Shown here: positions 16,748 through 27,391 of the stretch, piece by piece | Numbering within the stretch: the stretch's first letter is position 1 | Layout of the letters: the number at the start of each line of letters is the position of its first letter | Assembly (NCBI GenBank): GCA_016860685.1 | Contig: BOJX01000023.1 | Coordinates: forward strand, 1 to 36,387 | Source: Planctomycetota bacterium | GTDB lineage: Bacteria > Planctomycetota > Phycisphaerae > UBA1845 | Length of the DNA stretch: 36,387 nt | Direction: 5' to 3' | The notes under the pieces: model-generated | Seen by the model: the letters and a program-made list of their open reading frames with translations, nothing else | Told to the model about the DNA's origin: nothing | The model's database searches: none | Made by a program: the position numbers and the translations under genes

Positions 16748-16899
16748 CCTCGGCGCCGAACCCGCTGCAAGCCGCCTCCGACGCGGAAACCGTGACTCGA
16801 ACTCGCCGGATCGCTCCCGATGGGCGGGTGCGCACCAAGTTCAAACGCCTCGAACCCGGGCGGTACAGCGTCCAGATTCACTGGATCGACGACGCCTAG
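16738..16899 (+). pseudogene. Possible gene remnant overlapping the RNase D end
   Basis: A frame that overlaps the last codons of RNase D, in a different phase, reads 53 codons to a TAG at 16897. The peptide (WTLTSAPNPLQAASDAETV, then GRVRTKFKRLEPGRYSVQI) looks like real protein rather than a shadow frame: it has balanced composition, a beta-strand-like end, and ends in WIDDA. No ATG or GTG start is found in frame, so it could be the tail of a decayed gene or a chance reading. No family is recognised. Confidence 0.3.
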
Positions 16900-17205
16900 G
16901 GCACGCGCACGTGCGACGGTCCGCTCATGAAGCGCTCGATCGACGTCTCCAGATTCCGGATTCTGAACAAGGGACGTGCAGGCTATGTGCGGCCTGATCC
17001 TGGATGCGCCGCCAGCCGTGATGCACCGAAGAGTCTCAGCTTCGCCGGTAATCCCGGAAGCAGGCGGCGGAGCGTAAGGGGGGACCGCAGGCGATAATTC
17101 GGCGGCGCCTCAGTTTGAAAGCGCCGCTGCGTCAAGCTCGTTGTTTCGCTCGTTGCCGCGCTCCATGTTGGACTCGTCGCTACGGGACCGGTTCAGAGGC
17201 TTTGC

Positions 17206-17239
17206 GTTTCAATCCCTTCGGGATTGAGATGAATGCGCC
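17206..17239 (+). repeat. Single CRISPR-repeat-like hairpin
   Basis: The element starts GTTTCAATCCC, then TTC, then GGGATTGA, giving a perfect 8-bp stem (17209-17216 with 17220-17227) and a 3-base loop. It continues GATGAATGCG. The start GTTTCAATCCC and the hairpin match the style of many CRISPR repeats. There is only one copy in the window and no cas gene, so it is not an array. Confidence 0.45.
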
Positions 17240-17312
17240 CGACGTGATCATGCAATCCCTTCCCTTTGCCCGCGGCGATCGCGCTCTGAGATTTGTCGTC
17301 CTGTAGCATGGC

Positions 17313-17360
17313 GATGAACTCGCATGCTCACGCGGAGTACCGCGAGAGCATGCCACCCGG
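17313..17360. repeat. Dispersed palindromic repeat, copy 2 (intact hairpin)
   Basis: This copy is a 13-bp inverted repeat with one mismatch (17323-17335 with 17340-17352) around the loop AGTA, plus the flanks gatgaactcg and ccacccgg. Its left part is identical to 74-107. The tight hairpin and strong conservation over 17 kb distance are typical of REP-like elements. It sits 80 bases from the 3' end of the minus-strand methyltransferase. Confidence 0.75.
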
Positions 17361-17442
17361 GCGCAGAGGGCTTCGTTGGAGACGGGGAACGGGGGCCTGT
17401 TTCGTTGGGATGTGCGGGGGAGGGGTGGTCCAGCGATCGGGT

Positions 17443-18279
17443 TTACAGCGTTGGCGTGTCGATCAGCGTGCGTTCCAGCGTCACGAGCATCCTGAAGGCC
17501 AGCCAGCGGCGGAGCGGGCGGGCGAGCGCTTCCAGCCGCCACGCCGCAGCGCGGGCGAAGCCCGGAATCAGGCACGGTCCTGAAAAGCCGCCGCTGAGCG
17601 GGTAGACGAACACGCTGTCCAGTTTTCGTGTGACGACGCGCAGCTCCGGAATGAGAGACTGGAGGCGGTCGGCATGTTTGAAGAACAACAGCGTGGGGAT
17701 CGCCTGGTTCGAGGAAAAAGGTCCGGAGGAATCGAAGACCGGTCCTTCTTTTTTGAAGACGTCGGCGCGAAGGTCCACCGGTTCCGGATGCGCGGCGCGG
17801 AAGACGACCCGGCTGAGGGGGGAGATATACGGTTCGAGCATCACGACACGCCCGCCGGTGCGCAGCGTGCGGCAGGCCTCCCGAAGGAAGTCGATCGGTC
17901 GCGGCAGGTGATGCAGCACGTCGACGAGGATGAGATTGTCGGCGGCGCGGTCGGGCAGAGGCAGATGCATCGCGTCGGCGGCGAAGTCGACATAAGGCGT
18001 GGGAACCAGGTCGCTGACCAGGACGTGCGGAAGGGACGCCTTCAGGTGTCCTGCGCCTCCGCCGATCTCGACGTGGGTTCGTCCCGGCGCAAGCTCAGTG
18101 CGGATGTCCTCGAAGTAGCGTCGATATACGTCCCGAGTGAGAGGTCGGCGGTCCCACGCGGTTCGTCGGGCGTCGAGGACGCCGGCGTCGGACTGCCCTG
18201 GGAGGGGAGTGGTGGGGGAGCCGGCGCGGGTGCGGTTCGGGGCACTTAGGGTTTTCGCTGCGATGCCAGGCGTGTTCAC
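17443..18279 (-). CDS. Class I SAM-dependent methyltransferase
   Basis: A 278-residue methyltransferase-like protein. The SAM-binding motif I is THVEIGGGAGHLKASL (about residues 68-83), DLVPTPYVDFAADAMHLP gives motifs II and the acidic SAM-contacting region, and NLILVDVLHHLPRPIDFLRE plus LRTGGRVVMLEPY are motifs III to IV of the Methyltransf_11 type. The C-terminal half carries hydrophobic stretches near SVFVYPLSGGFSGPCLIPGF, which may touch membrane or bind lipid. Proteins of this kind often sit in polysaccharide gene sets, but the substrate here is unknown. The start is GTG 18279 with AAGGGA ahead. It diverges from the Tat-exported propeller gene. Confidence 0.85.
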   Translation of the reverse strand: MNTPGIAAKTLSAPNRTRAGSPTTPLPGQSDAGVLDARRTAWDRRPLTRDVYRRYFEDIRTELAPGRTHVEIGGGAGHLKASLPHVLVSDLVPTPYVDFAADAMHLPLPDRAADNLILVDVLHHLPRPIDFLREACRTLRTGGRVVMLEPYISPLSRVVFRAAHPEPVDLRADVFKKEGPVFDSSGPFSSNQAIPTLLFFKHADRLQSLIPELRVVTRKLDSVFVYPLSGGFSGPCLIPGFARAAAWRLEALARPLRRWLAFRMLVTLERTLIDTPTL

Positions 18280-18601
18280 GGATGTTCCCTTGACTGCGCC
18301 GCCTTTTGCGGGAGGCAGGCGCTGAACCGGGGCGCACGCCCGTAGGGCATCGACCGAAAGTCGGATTCATCTTTAAGACGTTGATTCGGCTCCTGCATTT
18401 CGACGCGGATTCGGGGAGAGTTGATGAGAGCGAAAGAAGAGCGGCTCCTCGGGGGCACCGCTTGGTTTGAATCAACCCGTGTTCGAGACGAGCCTTGGAC
18501 GGGTCGTTGATGGCATGGTTGGTGTGCTGGCGTATGCAGGCGCGGTGTTTACAATCCCCGGCGCGTTCTGGGATTTCGTTCGGCATTTAAGTGAGGTCAG
18601 T
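18280..18601. other. Divergent intergenic region
   Basis: About 320 bases between the minus-strand methyltransferase and the plus-strand propeller. An open frame in phase with the propeller runs back to 18467, but the twin-arginine signal makes ATG 18602 the better start. No clear promoter or RNA gene could be assigned. Confidence 0.4.
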
Positions 18602-19663
18602 ATGTCGCGTTCGGAGCGGATCGGGCGGCGCGGGTTTCTGTCGGGGGTCGGGGCGCTTGCGGCGGGAGCGATGGCGCCCCGGTTTCTTGCGGCGGGTCGG
18701 GCGCCGGTGGTGCGCACGCAGGACAAAAGCGGGTCCGCGACGCTGCGCCTTGGCGCCGAGCCTCATGTGTACGAGGCGCGGCATGACTGGCTGACCCCGC
18801 CGGCGGGGCTGAAGTGGGGAGACACGCACGGCGTCTGCCAGGATTCGCAGGGCCGCATCTACATCGGACACACGGTGCATCCCGACAGCGAGCGCGCCGA
18901 CGCCATCGCCGTGTTCGACCCGGAAGGGAAGTTCATGACGTCGTGGGGAGCGGCGTTCCGCGGCGGGGCGCACGGGTTGGACGTGCGCCGCGAGGGCGCG
19001 GATGAGTTCCTCTATCACTGCGACATCCACCGCCGCCTTGTGGTCAAGACGTCGCTGGACGGCGAGGTTCTCTGGGAAAAGGGGTTCCCGAAGGAATCCG
19101 GCAAGTATGAAAAGGCGGAGCAATATTGTCCGACGAACGTGGCGTTCGCCCCCAACGGCGACTTCTATGTCGGCGACGGATACGGCAGCGCGTACATTCA
19201 TCAGTACACCCTCAAAGGCGAATATCTCCGCACGATCGGCGAACCCGGCGCCGGGCCGGGGCAGCTCAACTGTCCGCACGGACTGTGGGTGGACGAGCGC
19301 GGCGGCGAGGCGCGCCTTGTGGTCGCGGACCGGGGGAACCGGCGCTTGCAAACCTTCTCGCTGGACGGAAAGCATCTCGGCTTCGTCACCGAGGGAATGA
19401 GGATGCCGTGTCATTTCAAGATCCGTGGCGAGTTGATGCTCATCCCGGACCTGGAGAGCGTGGTGACGCTGGTGGATCGGGAGAACAAGGTCGTCGCACA
19501 CTTGGGCGACGGTCACCCGTCGCAGCTTCGCGGCGCGGCGCGGGAGCAGTTCCTCCCCGGGAAGTTCATCCACCCGCACAGCGCGACGTTCCTGGCGACG
19601 GGGGACATCCTCGTCGTGGAGTGGGTTCCGATCGGGCGCGTGACGCTGTTAAAGAAGGCCTGA
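18602..19663 (+). CDS. Tat-exported NHL-type beta-propeller protein
   Basis: A 353-residue secreted protein. The N-terminus is a twin-arginine signal, RIGRRGFLSGVGALAAG (Arg9-Arg10), so it is exported folded. The body has NHL/6-bladed propeller repeats with recurring words: GVCQDSQGRIYIG, DAIAVFDPEGKFMTSWG, NVAFAPNGDFYVGDGYGSAYIHQYTLKGEYLRTIG, GQLNCPHGLWVDER, VADRGNRRLQTFSLDGKHLG. The propeller resembles peptidyl-alpha-hydroxyglycine lyase-like and smp-30-like folds, but no enzyme motif is certain. The start is ATG 18602; GAGG lies nine bases upstream. Tat export suggests cofactor or tight metal binding, which is an inference. It converges with the last gene of the molybdoenzyme operon. Confidence 0.85.
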   Translation: MSRSERIGRRGFLSGVGALAAGAMAPRFLAAGRAPVVRTQDKSGSATLRLGAEPHVYEARHDWLTPPAGLKWGDTHGVCQDSQGRIYIGHTVHPDSERADAIAVFDPEGKFMTSWGAAFRGGAHGLDVRREGADEFLYHCDIHRRLVVKTSLDGEVLWEKGFPKESGKYEKAEQYCPTNVAFAPNGDFYVGDGYGSAYIHQYTLKGEYLRTIGEPGAGPGQLNCPHGLWVDERGGEARLVVADRGNRRLQTFSLDGKHLGFVTEGMRMPCHFKIRGELMLIPDLESVVTLVDRENKVVAHLGDGHPSQLRGAAREQFLPGKFIHPHSATFLATGDILVVEWVPIGRVTLLKKA

Positions 19664-19791
19664 ATCATCGCAGGGGAATCGACGCTGCTTGACCGACGCG
19701 GTCTGGTGACAGGGGAATCTCCGCTTTCTTTGCCGGGGCGGCTCGGTTGAGCGCGGTGTCGTAGACCCGCGCGAATTCGTTGCGGATGACA

Positions 19792-20604
19792 TCACACGAC
19801 CGGCAACGGAAGTGTGTCATGAGAGAGAAGATCGTCGGGTTCGCTGGAGGTTTCCGCCTTCGCTTGGGAGGCCGCTGCGATGGGGATGCACAGAAGGACC
19901 GGATCCCTGGCCGCGGCAAGCAAGTCGGGATGCGTCACATCGTCGCGGCGGAGGAATTCCGCGACTCCTTGTTCGATGACCTCCTCCGGCGTCCCCGCAC
20001 CGCCGAAGGCGCGTGACGCGGCGCGCTGAATCGCGTCGAAGACGGGCTGCTCAAGGCGGCGCTCCCGTAGAAGTCGCTCCTCGACGCAGGCGCGCCACAG
20101 AACGTGATACCGGTCGCGAACGAGGTTCTCCCGCGGGGATCCGCCGAGCAGGTCGTCGCGGCGGAAGGCGAAGCGCGGGTTCACGATGTCCGCGGCGTGC
20201 AGCAGCTCCCGGCGCAGCGCGTCGCAACTCATGCGCCCTGACGCCAGGCGCTGGGGCGTGATCTGAATGACGAGCGTTCGCGCGGCGTTCCCGGTGTCCG
20301 ACGGCGGCGCGAGGACTTCGACGCTTTCATCCCGCTCCGCCGGAGCCTCGCGCACGAGGCATCGGGCGATGCGACCCTCCAGCTCCGGGCGCTCCGCCAG
20401 GAAGTCGGCGATCTGTCCGTGCAGCCCCAGGCGGTGAAACCACTGCATGAAGACCGCGCGGAACGCCTCCTCGCGCCGGGGGGCGTCGCCGACGGGATAC
20501 AGCGGATCGACCGCTTTGTGCAGCTCGCATTCCGCCGAGGCGTCCTCACGACAGGCGAAGAACACGGCCTTCTCAATGAGGACAGGGTCGATCTCGACGC
20601 GCAT
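19792..20604 (-). CDS. Operon-linked hypothetical protein (270 aa)
   Basis: A 270-residue soluble protein that I do not recognise. It is mostly charged and helical in look, with a start IEKAVFFACREDASAECELHK (two Cys), an AERDESVEVLAPP linker, and a helical half around RYHVLWRACVEERLLRERRLEQPVFDAI. No heme, iron-sulfur or membrane motif is visible and there is no signal peptide. It begins 18 bases after the TorD-type chaperone, with GGAGAG ahead of its ATG, so it is the last gene of the molybdoenzyme operon. By position it may assist maturation of the complex. The C-terminal tail (after about 245) is low complexity. Confidence 0.7.
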   Translation of the reverse strand: MRVEIDPVLIEKAVFFACREDASAECELHKAVDPLYPVGDAPRREEAFRAVFMQWFHRLGLHGQIADFLAERPELEGRIARCLVREAPAERDESVEVLAPPSDTGNAARTLVIQITPQRLASGRMSCDALRRELLHAADIVNPRFAFRRDDLLGGSPRENLVRDRYHVLWRACVEERLLRERRLEQPVFDAIQRAASRAFGGAGTPEEVIEQGVAEFLRRDDVTHPDLLAAARDPVLLCIPIAAASQAKAETSSEPDDLLSHDTLPLPVV

Positions 20605-20622
20605 GTTGAGTCTCTCCGGCGG

Positions 20623-21447
20623 TCACCGCTTCTTCTCGATCCCGAGCGCCACGAAGCGCTCCCGGTCCTCGTCGCCGCCGTCCACACCGCACTCGAACTC
20701 TCCGGTCGCCTCCGAATCCTCCTGACACAGCGGCAGATAGGTCGGTCCCAGCGACAACCCCCGCCGCGCGGCGTCCGTCTCGATCACGGTCGCCAGAACC
20801 CTCGCCGCGCTACCGAAGAATCCGTCCGGGTCGGCGTCGCTCACCAGCCGGGCGAAGGCCGGCGCCCACCGCCCGAGGTGGTCCGCCAGGAAGGCACGGT
20901 GCGCGTCGGCGATGACCCGGGCGCGCTCCGCGTTGTCCGCGACGGCCGCCTCCGCTTCAAGGCAGGACAACCTTGCAAGAAAGTCGCATTCGACGCTGAC
21001 GTGATCCAGCCGCTCCCTTGCGGAGTCTTCCAGCGACAGCCCGAACGCCGCGTAGAACCCACCGATGTCCGCGAGCTGAGGCGACTGCTGAAGGATGTCC
21101 CGGCGACCGTACTCCAGTTCATAAGGCGGACAACTTCCTCGGACGGCATGACTGAAGAGGCGCGCGTGGTCGTCCTGCAAGGCGGAAAGCGCTCCGGCGT
21201 CGCCCTTGGCGCTGCGGATCCGGCGCAGACCCCGCTCCGCTTCGGTCACACGCGCGGCCAGGGCGGCGTCCGCGTCGGCGGCGCGAACCCGGACCGCCTC
21301 CCAGCAGGATTCCCGGCGGAAGGTCTCATACCACGCCGCGTCGGGAAACGTGAAGGCGTTCGACAGCAGCGCATACAGACCGCCGAGCAGTTCGCAGGTT
21401 CGAGCGTCGCATTCGTTCACCAGCGTCGTCAGGGTCGAGTCGCTCAT
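20623..21447 (-). CDS. TorD/DmsD-family chaperone for a molybdoenzyme
   Basis: A 274-residue all-helical chaperone of the TorD/NarJ-like family, which binds the twin-arginine signal of a molybdoenzyme and holds it until cofactor insertion is complete. Supporting segments are LLGGLYALLSNAFTFPD at the start, LQDDHARLFSHAVRGSCPPYELEYG and LADIGGFYAAFGLSL (the family's conserved middle), then RLDHVSVECDFLARL and LGRWAPAFARLV. The client is presumably the Tat-signal alpha subunit made in the same operon. It lies between the iron-sulfur beta subunit and the 270-residue unknown on the same strand. The last 40 or so residues are divergent and contain two cysteines. Confidence 0.85.
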   Translation of the reverse strand: MSDSTLTTLVNECDARTCELLGGLYALLSNAFTFPDAAWYETFRRESCWEAVRVRAADADAALAARVTEAERGLRRIRSAKGDAGALSALQDDHARLFSHAVRGSCPPYELEYGRRDILQQSPQLADIGGFYAAFGLSLEDSARERLDHVSVECDFLARLSCLEAEAAVADNAERARVIADAHRAFLADHLGRWAPAFARLVSDADPDGFFGSAARVLATVIETDAARRGLSLGPTYLPLCQEDSEATGEFECGVDGGDEDRERFVALGIEKKR

Positions 21448-21525
21448 GTTTGTCGTCCGTCCTCAAACGTTTTCCCACGATCGGGTGCGCGGAGCGGTCT
21501 GCGGTGGATCGCCGTGCGGACGAAG

Positions 21526-21539
21526 GCCCGCGGTTCGGA
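21526..21539. repeat. Short repeat word, copy 2
   Basis: The 14 bases gcccgcggttcgga repeat those at 12612-12625. They lie in the gap between the beta subunit and the TorD gene, beside an imperfect hairpin (gatcccg/cgggatc). The match is short and may be chance in GC-rich DNA. Confidence 0.25.
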
Positions 21540-21553
21540 TCCCGATTCCGGGA

Positions 21554-22831
21554 TCAGATCGAGTTGGCGTGCGCCGCCGGGCGGACATGCACGGGTTCCT
21601 CGACTTTCGTGCGGAACATTTCCTTGCCCAGCCGGTTGTAGGCGATGATCGTGTCGTCATACATCTCGAATTTCCGCCCGTTCACCGACGTCTGATAGAC
21701 CTTCTTACCCTCCTGAATCTCATACCGGGCGATGATCTGGTTCGACCGGCGGAAGAGCTGAAGCACGGCGAGCAGCTCGCGGTCCGGATTGCGATAACGC
21801 TCGACCGCGGCCTGCACGCCCGGACCGAACATCTGCTCCAGGAATTTCGTCGGAACCCAGCGAGGGGGGATGTAATACCCGTTAGGCTCCGTGCCGAACT
21901 GCGGATACAGCGGCAGCGCCACCTTGGCGACGTGAACGAGGAAGTACAACGGGTTGTGCCGATCCTCAATCCACGTCGCGTCGGGGTTGACCTTGACCAG
22001 TCCCTGCATGCGCACCTGTCCGATGCACGCGGCCATGCAGCGCGTCTCCATCGGCGCCCCTCCGCACTCAGGGTCGTTGCCCTCGACGCGCGGGTAGCAG
22101 GCGATGCACTTCTCGCTCGTGCGCGTCGTGCCGCGGTACATCGACTTCTTATAAGGGCACGCCTCGACGCATTTGCGATACCCGCGGCACTCCTGCTGAT
22201 CGATCAGCACGATCCCGTCCTCAGGTCTTTTGTAGATCGCGTTCCGCGGGCACGCCGCCAGGCACGCCGGGTATGAGCAGTGATTGCACAACCGGGCGAG
22301 ATAGTAGAACCACGTCTCATGCTTCTTGTCCCCGCTGAGGTCCGCGCCGGCGCCGAAGTCCATCGGTTTCGACGGGCCTGTCGGCGGGTGGTCCTCGAAG
22401 CGGTTCGGCGCGTTCCACTCCTCATCCGTCGGCAGGTATCCGAGCACCAGGTTGGGCTGGCTCCCCCGCGCGACCCGCTGCGGCGCCTCGAACACGGTCT
22501 TTCCGGAGAATTGTCCGTAGGGGCGATGCGGGTCGTCGCCGGGTTTTCCGGTCCAGCGCTGCGCGCCGGGGTTGGCCTGCTCCAGCAGGTCGAGGATCCG
22601 GACGTCCCAGTGATGCGGATATCCGCCGTAGGGCTTGGTCTCGACGTTGGTCCACCACATGTGCTCCTGTCCCTTGGCGAAGGTCCACGTGCTCTTGCAC
22701 GCCATGGTGCAGGTCTGGCAACCGATGCAGCGGTTGATGTTGATGACGAACGCGAACTGCTCCTTCGGCGCCGCCTGCTCATACGGATAGGACATCGGCC
22801 TGCCGAGCTGCCAGTTGTAGACGGATGGCAT
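21554..22831 (-). CDS. Iron-sulfur beta subunit, NxrB-like
   Basis: A 425-residue electron-transfer subunit, close in length and wording to NxrB of Nitrospira and anammox bacteria (recalled, not searched). Words include VYNWQLGR at the start, MWWTNVETKPYGGYP, AIYKRPEDGIVLIDQ and CIACYPRVEG. Four cysteine groups are visible: Cys35-38-41-45; Cys182-185-190-194; Cys215, Tyr218, Cys221, Cys225; and Cys242-245 with Cys265-269. Group III has a Tyr in place of one cysteine, so it should hold a [3Fe-4S] cluster. The other three should hold [4Fe-4S]. There is no export signal; it is expected to travel out with the folded alpha subunit. It sits in the operon between hemerythrin and TorD genes. It could also be the beta subunit of a related nitrate, selenate or chlorate reductase. 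Confidence 0.9.
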   Translation of the reverse strand: MPSVYNWQLGRPMSYPYEQAAPKEQFAFVININRCIGCQTCTMACKSTWTFAKGQEHMWWTNVETKPYGGYPHHWDVRILDLLEQANPGAQRWTGKPGDDPHRPYGQFSGKTVFEAPQRVARGSQPNLVLGYLPTDEEWNAPNRFEDHPPTGPSKPMDFGAGADLSGDKKHETWFYYLARLCNHCSYPACLAACPRNAIYKRPEDGIVLIDQQECRGYRKCVEACPYKKSMYRGTTRTSEKCIACYPRVEGNDPECGGAPMETRCMAACIGQVRMQGLVKVNPDATWIEDRHNPLYFLVHVAKVALPLYPQFGTEPNGYYIPPRWVPTKFLEQMFGPGVQAAVERYRNPDRELLAVLQLFRRSNQIIARYEIQEGKKVYQTSVNGRKFEMYDDTIIAYNRLGKEMFRTKVEEPVHVRPAAHANSI

Positions 22832-22912
22832 GAGTGTGACTCCCGCGACTCAACGTTCTCGTGATGCGACTCGAAACGTACGCAGACGGTTGCGCTCCCA
22901 TGTCGATGCGAT

Positions 22913-23521
22913 TCAGCCTCCGAACGCCTCCTGGTGCAGCTTCTCCGCGAGCTTCAGGTAGCGCTCGTGCTTGCCCGCGTCACCGTTGTGGTGTTCGGCG
23001 CGGTCGAAGGCCTCGAGCATGAGCCGCTGCTCCTCCTCGCCGAGCACCTGGTCCGCCATCCGGAAGAGGATCGTGTCCTCCTTCTGAATGTGGAACCGCA
23101 GCATGTGCGCGTAATCCGCGGCCGCGGAGCGGAGGACGGCGTCGGCGCGGGGTTCGCCCTGCGAGGCGGCGTCGAGGTGCTCCTCCATCCGACGGATCAG
23201 GCGCCGTCCCTCATCATGTTCGTGCAACATGCACCCGATCGGACCGCCGACGCGCGGAATCCCCGCCGACTCCAGCACCGGGAACAGCTCATCCTCCTCC
23301 TTGTGATGATGGCAGCCGTCGGCGAAGTTGCGGAAGAAGTCGATCGCGTCCGCGACGAACCGCCGGCAGACGCGCGGCTCGCGGCGGAGCTTCTCCTCCA
23401 GCGCGTCCAGCACGCGCTCGATCACGCGATGCTCGTCCATCAGGATCCGCGTCGCCGAGGCCGGCGCGCCGCTCCCGCATCGGCAACTGCAACAGGTCGT
23501 CGTCGTCTCGTGTCCGGTCAT
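22913..23521 (-). CDS. Hemerythrin-domain protein
   Basis: A 202-residue protein with a hemerythrin HHE-type di-iron fold. Likely iron ligands lie in MDEHRVIERVL (His31), CHHHKEEDELFPVLE (His71-73 and acidic residues), MLHEHDEGRRL (His100, His102) and FHIQKEDTILF. Before the domain is a Cys-rich head, TTTTCCSCRCGSG, with four cysteines in six residues; this could bind metal or a cluster. Family members sense or store oxygen or NO, and some (the RIC group) repair iron-sulfur clusters. In this operon, protection of the oxygen-sensitive clusters is a reasonable inference. ATG 23521 has GGAG before it; it begins four bases after the previous gene's stop. Confidence 0.88.
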   Translation of the reverse strand: MTGHETTTTCCSCRCGSGAPASATRILMDEHRVIERVLDALEEKLRREPRVCRRFVADAIDFFRNFADGCHHHKEEDELFPVLESAGIPRVGGPIGCMLHEHDEGRRLIRRMEEHLDAASQGEPRADAVLRSAAADYAHMLRFHIQKEDTILFRMADQVLGEEEQRLMLEAFDRAEHHNGDAGKHERYLKLAEKLHQEAFGG

Positions 23522-23525
23522 GTGT

Positions 23526-23846
23526 TTACTCCAATACCGGCAGGCCCAGCCCCGCCGTCGTCTGATCCATCCGCAGGCGGCCGGGGACGCCCGGTCCCCA
23601 CTTCGCCATCTCATCTTTCACGATCCGCGCCACCGCCTCCTCGCCGAGCACGCGCCGTGCCAGCGCCGGTCCGGCGAATCCCGCGGTGCGGAACATCTGG
23701 AGAATCCGTTCCTCGCTGAAGCCCAGGCGCGCGTACTCCTCGACGAAGCACGCCGCCATCTCCGCCATCGCCGAGTCGTCCTCGGTCAGAACGCCGACGC
23801 CGTGCAGCGTCATCGGGTCCGTCGCGTCCGGGTCGCCGTAAGGCAT
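23526..23846 (-). CDS. Small operon-linked hypothetical protein (106 aa)
   Basis: A 106-residue soluble protein I cannot assign to a known family. The core is EMAACFVEEYARLGFSEERILQMF, then AGFAGPALARRVLGEEAVARIV, so it is largely helical. One Cys, no signal peptide and no membrane segment are seen. GGAGGAGG lies before its ATG, 15 bases after the alpha-subunit stop, and its own stop is four bases before the hemerythrin start. Tight packing between alpha and hemerythrin argues for a dedicated role in the complex, for instance as a small assembly factor. Confidence 0.78.
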   Translation of the reverse strand: MPYGDPDATDPMTLHGVGVLTEDDSAMAEMAACFVEEYARLGFSEERILQMFRTAGFAGPALARRVLGEEAVARIVKDEMAKWGPGVPGRLRMDQTTAGLGLPVLE

Positions 23847-23861
23847 CGCCCACCTCCTCCG

Positions 23862-27353
<3,492 letters not shown>

Positions 27354-27391
27354 AGCGACGCTCCCATGACGCCCCGTCAGGGCGGACTGTC

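Larger units (their letters stand above)
16900..17442. other. Intergenic stretch with repeats
   Basis: About 540 bases between RNase D and the convergent methyltransferase gene. It holds the CRISPR-repeat-like hairpin at 17206-17239 and the second copy of the palindromic repeat at 17313-17360. Nothing else is recognisable: no tRNA cloverleaf, riboswitch or transposase fragment, and the short open frames lack motifs. The concentration of repeat-like elements suggests a site where inserted or decaying DNA has collected. Confidence 0.5.

Noticed and set aside
17206-17239. CRISPR array
   Set aside because: Only one repeat-like unit is present, without spacers or cas genes, so it is listed only as a repeat-like element.
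18467-18601. Upstream extension of the propeller gene
   Set aside because: The twin-arginine signal begins right after ATG 18602; the 45 extra residues would put it in the interior of the protein.
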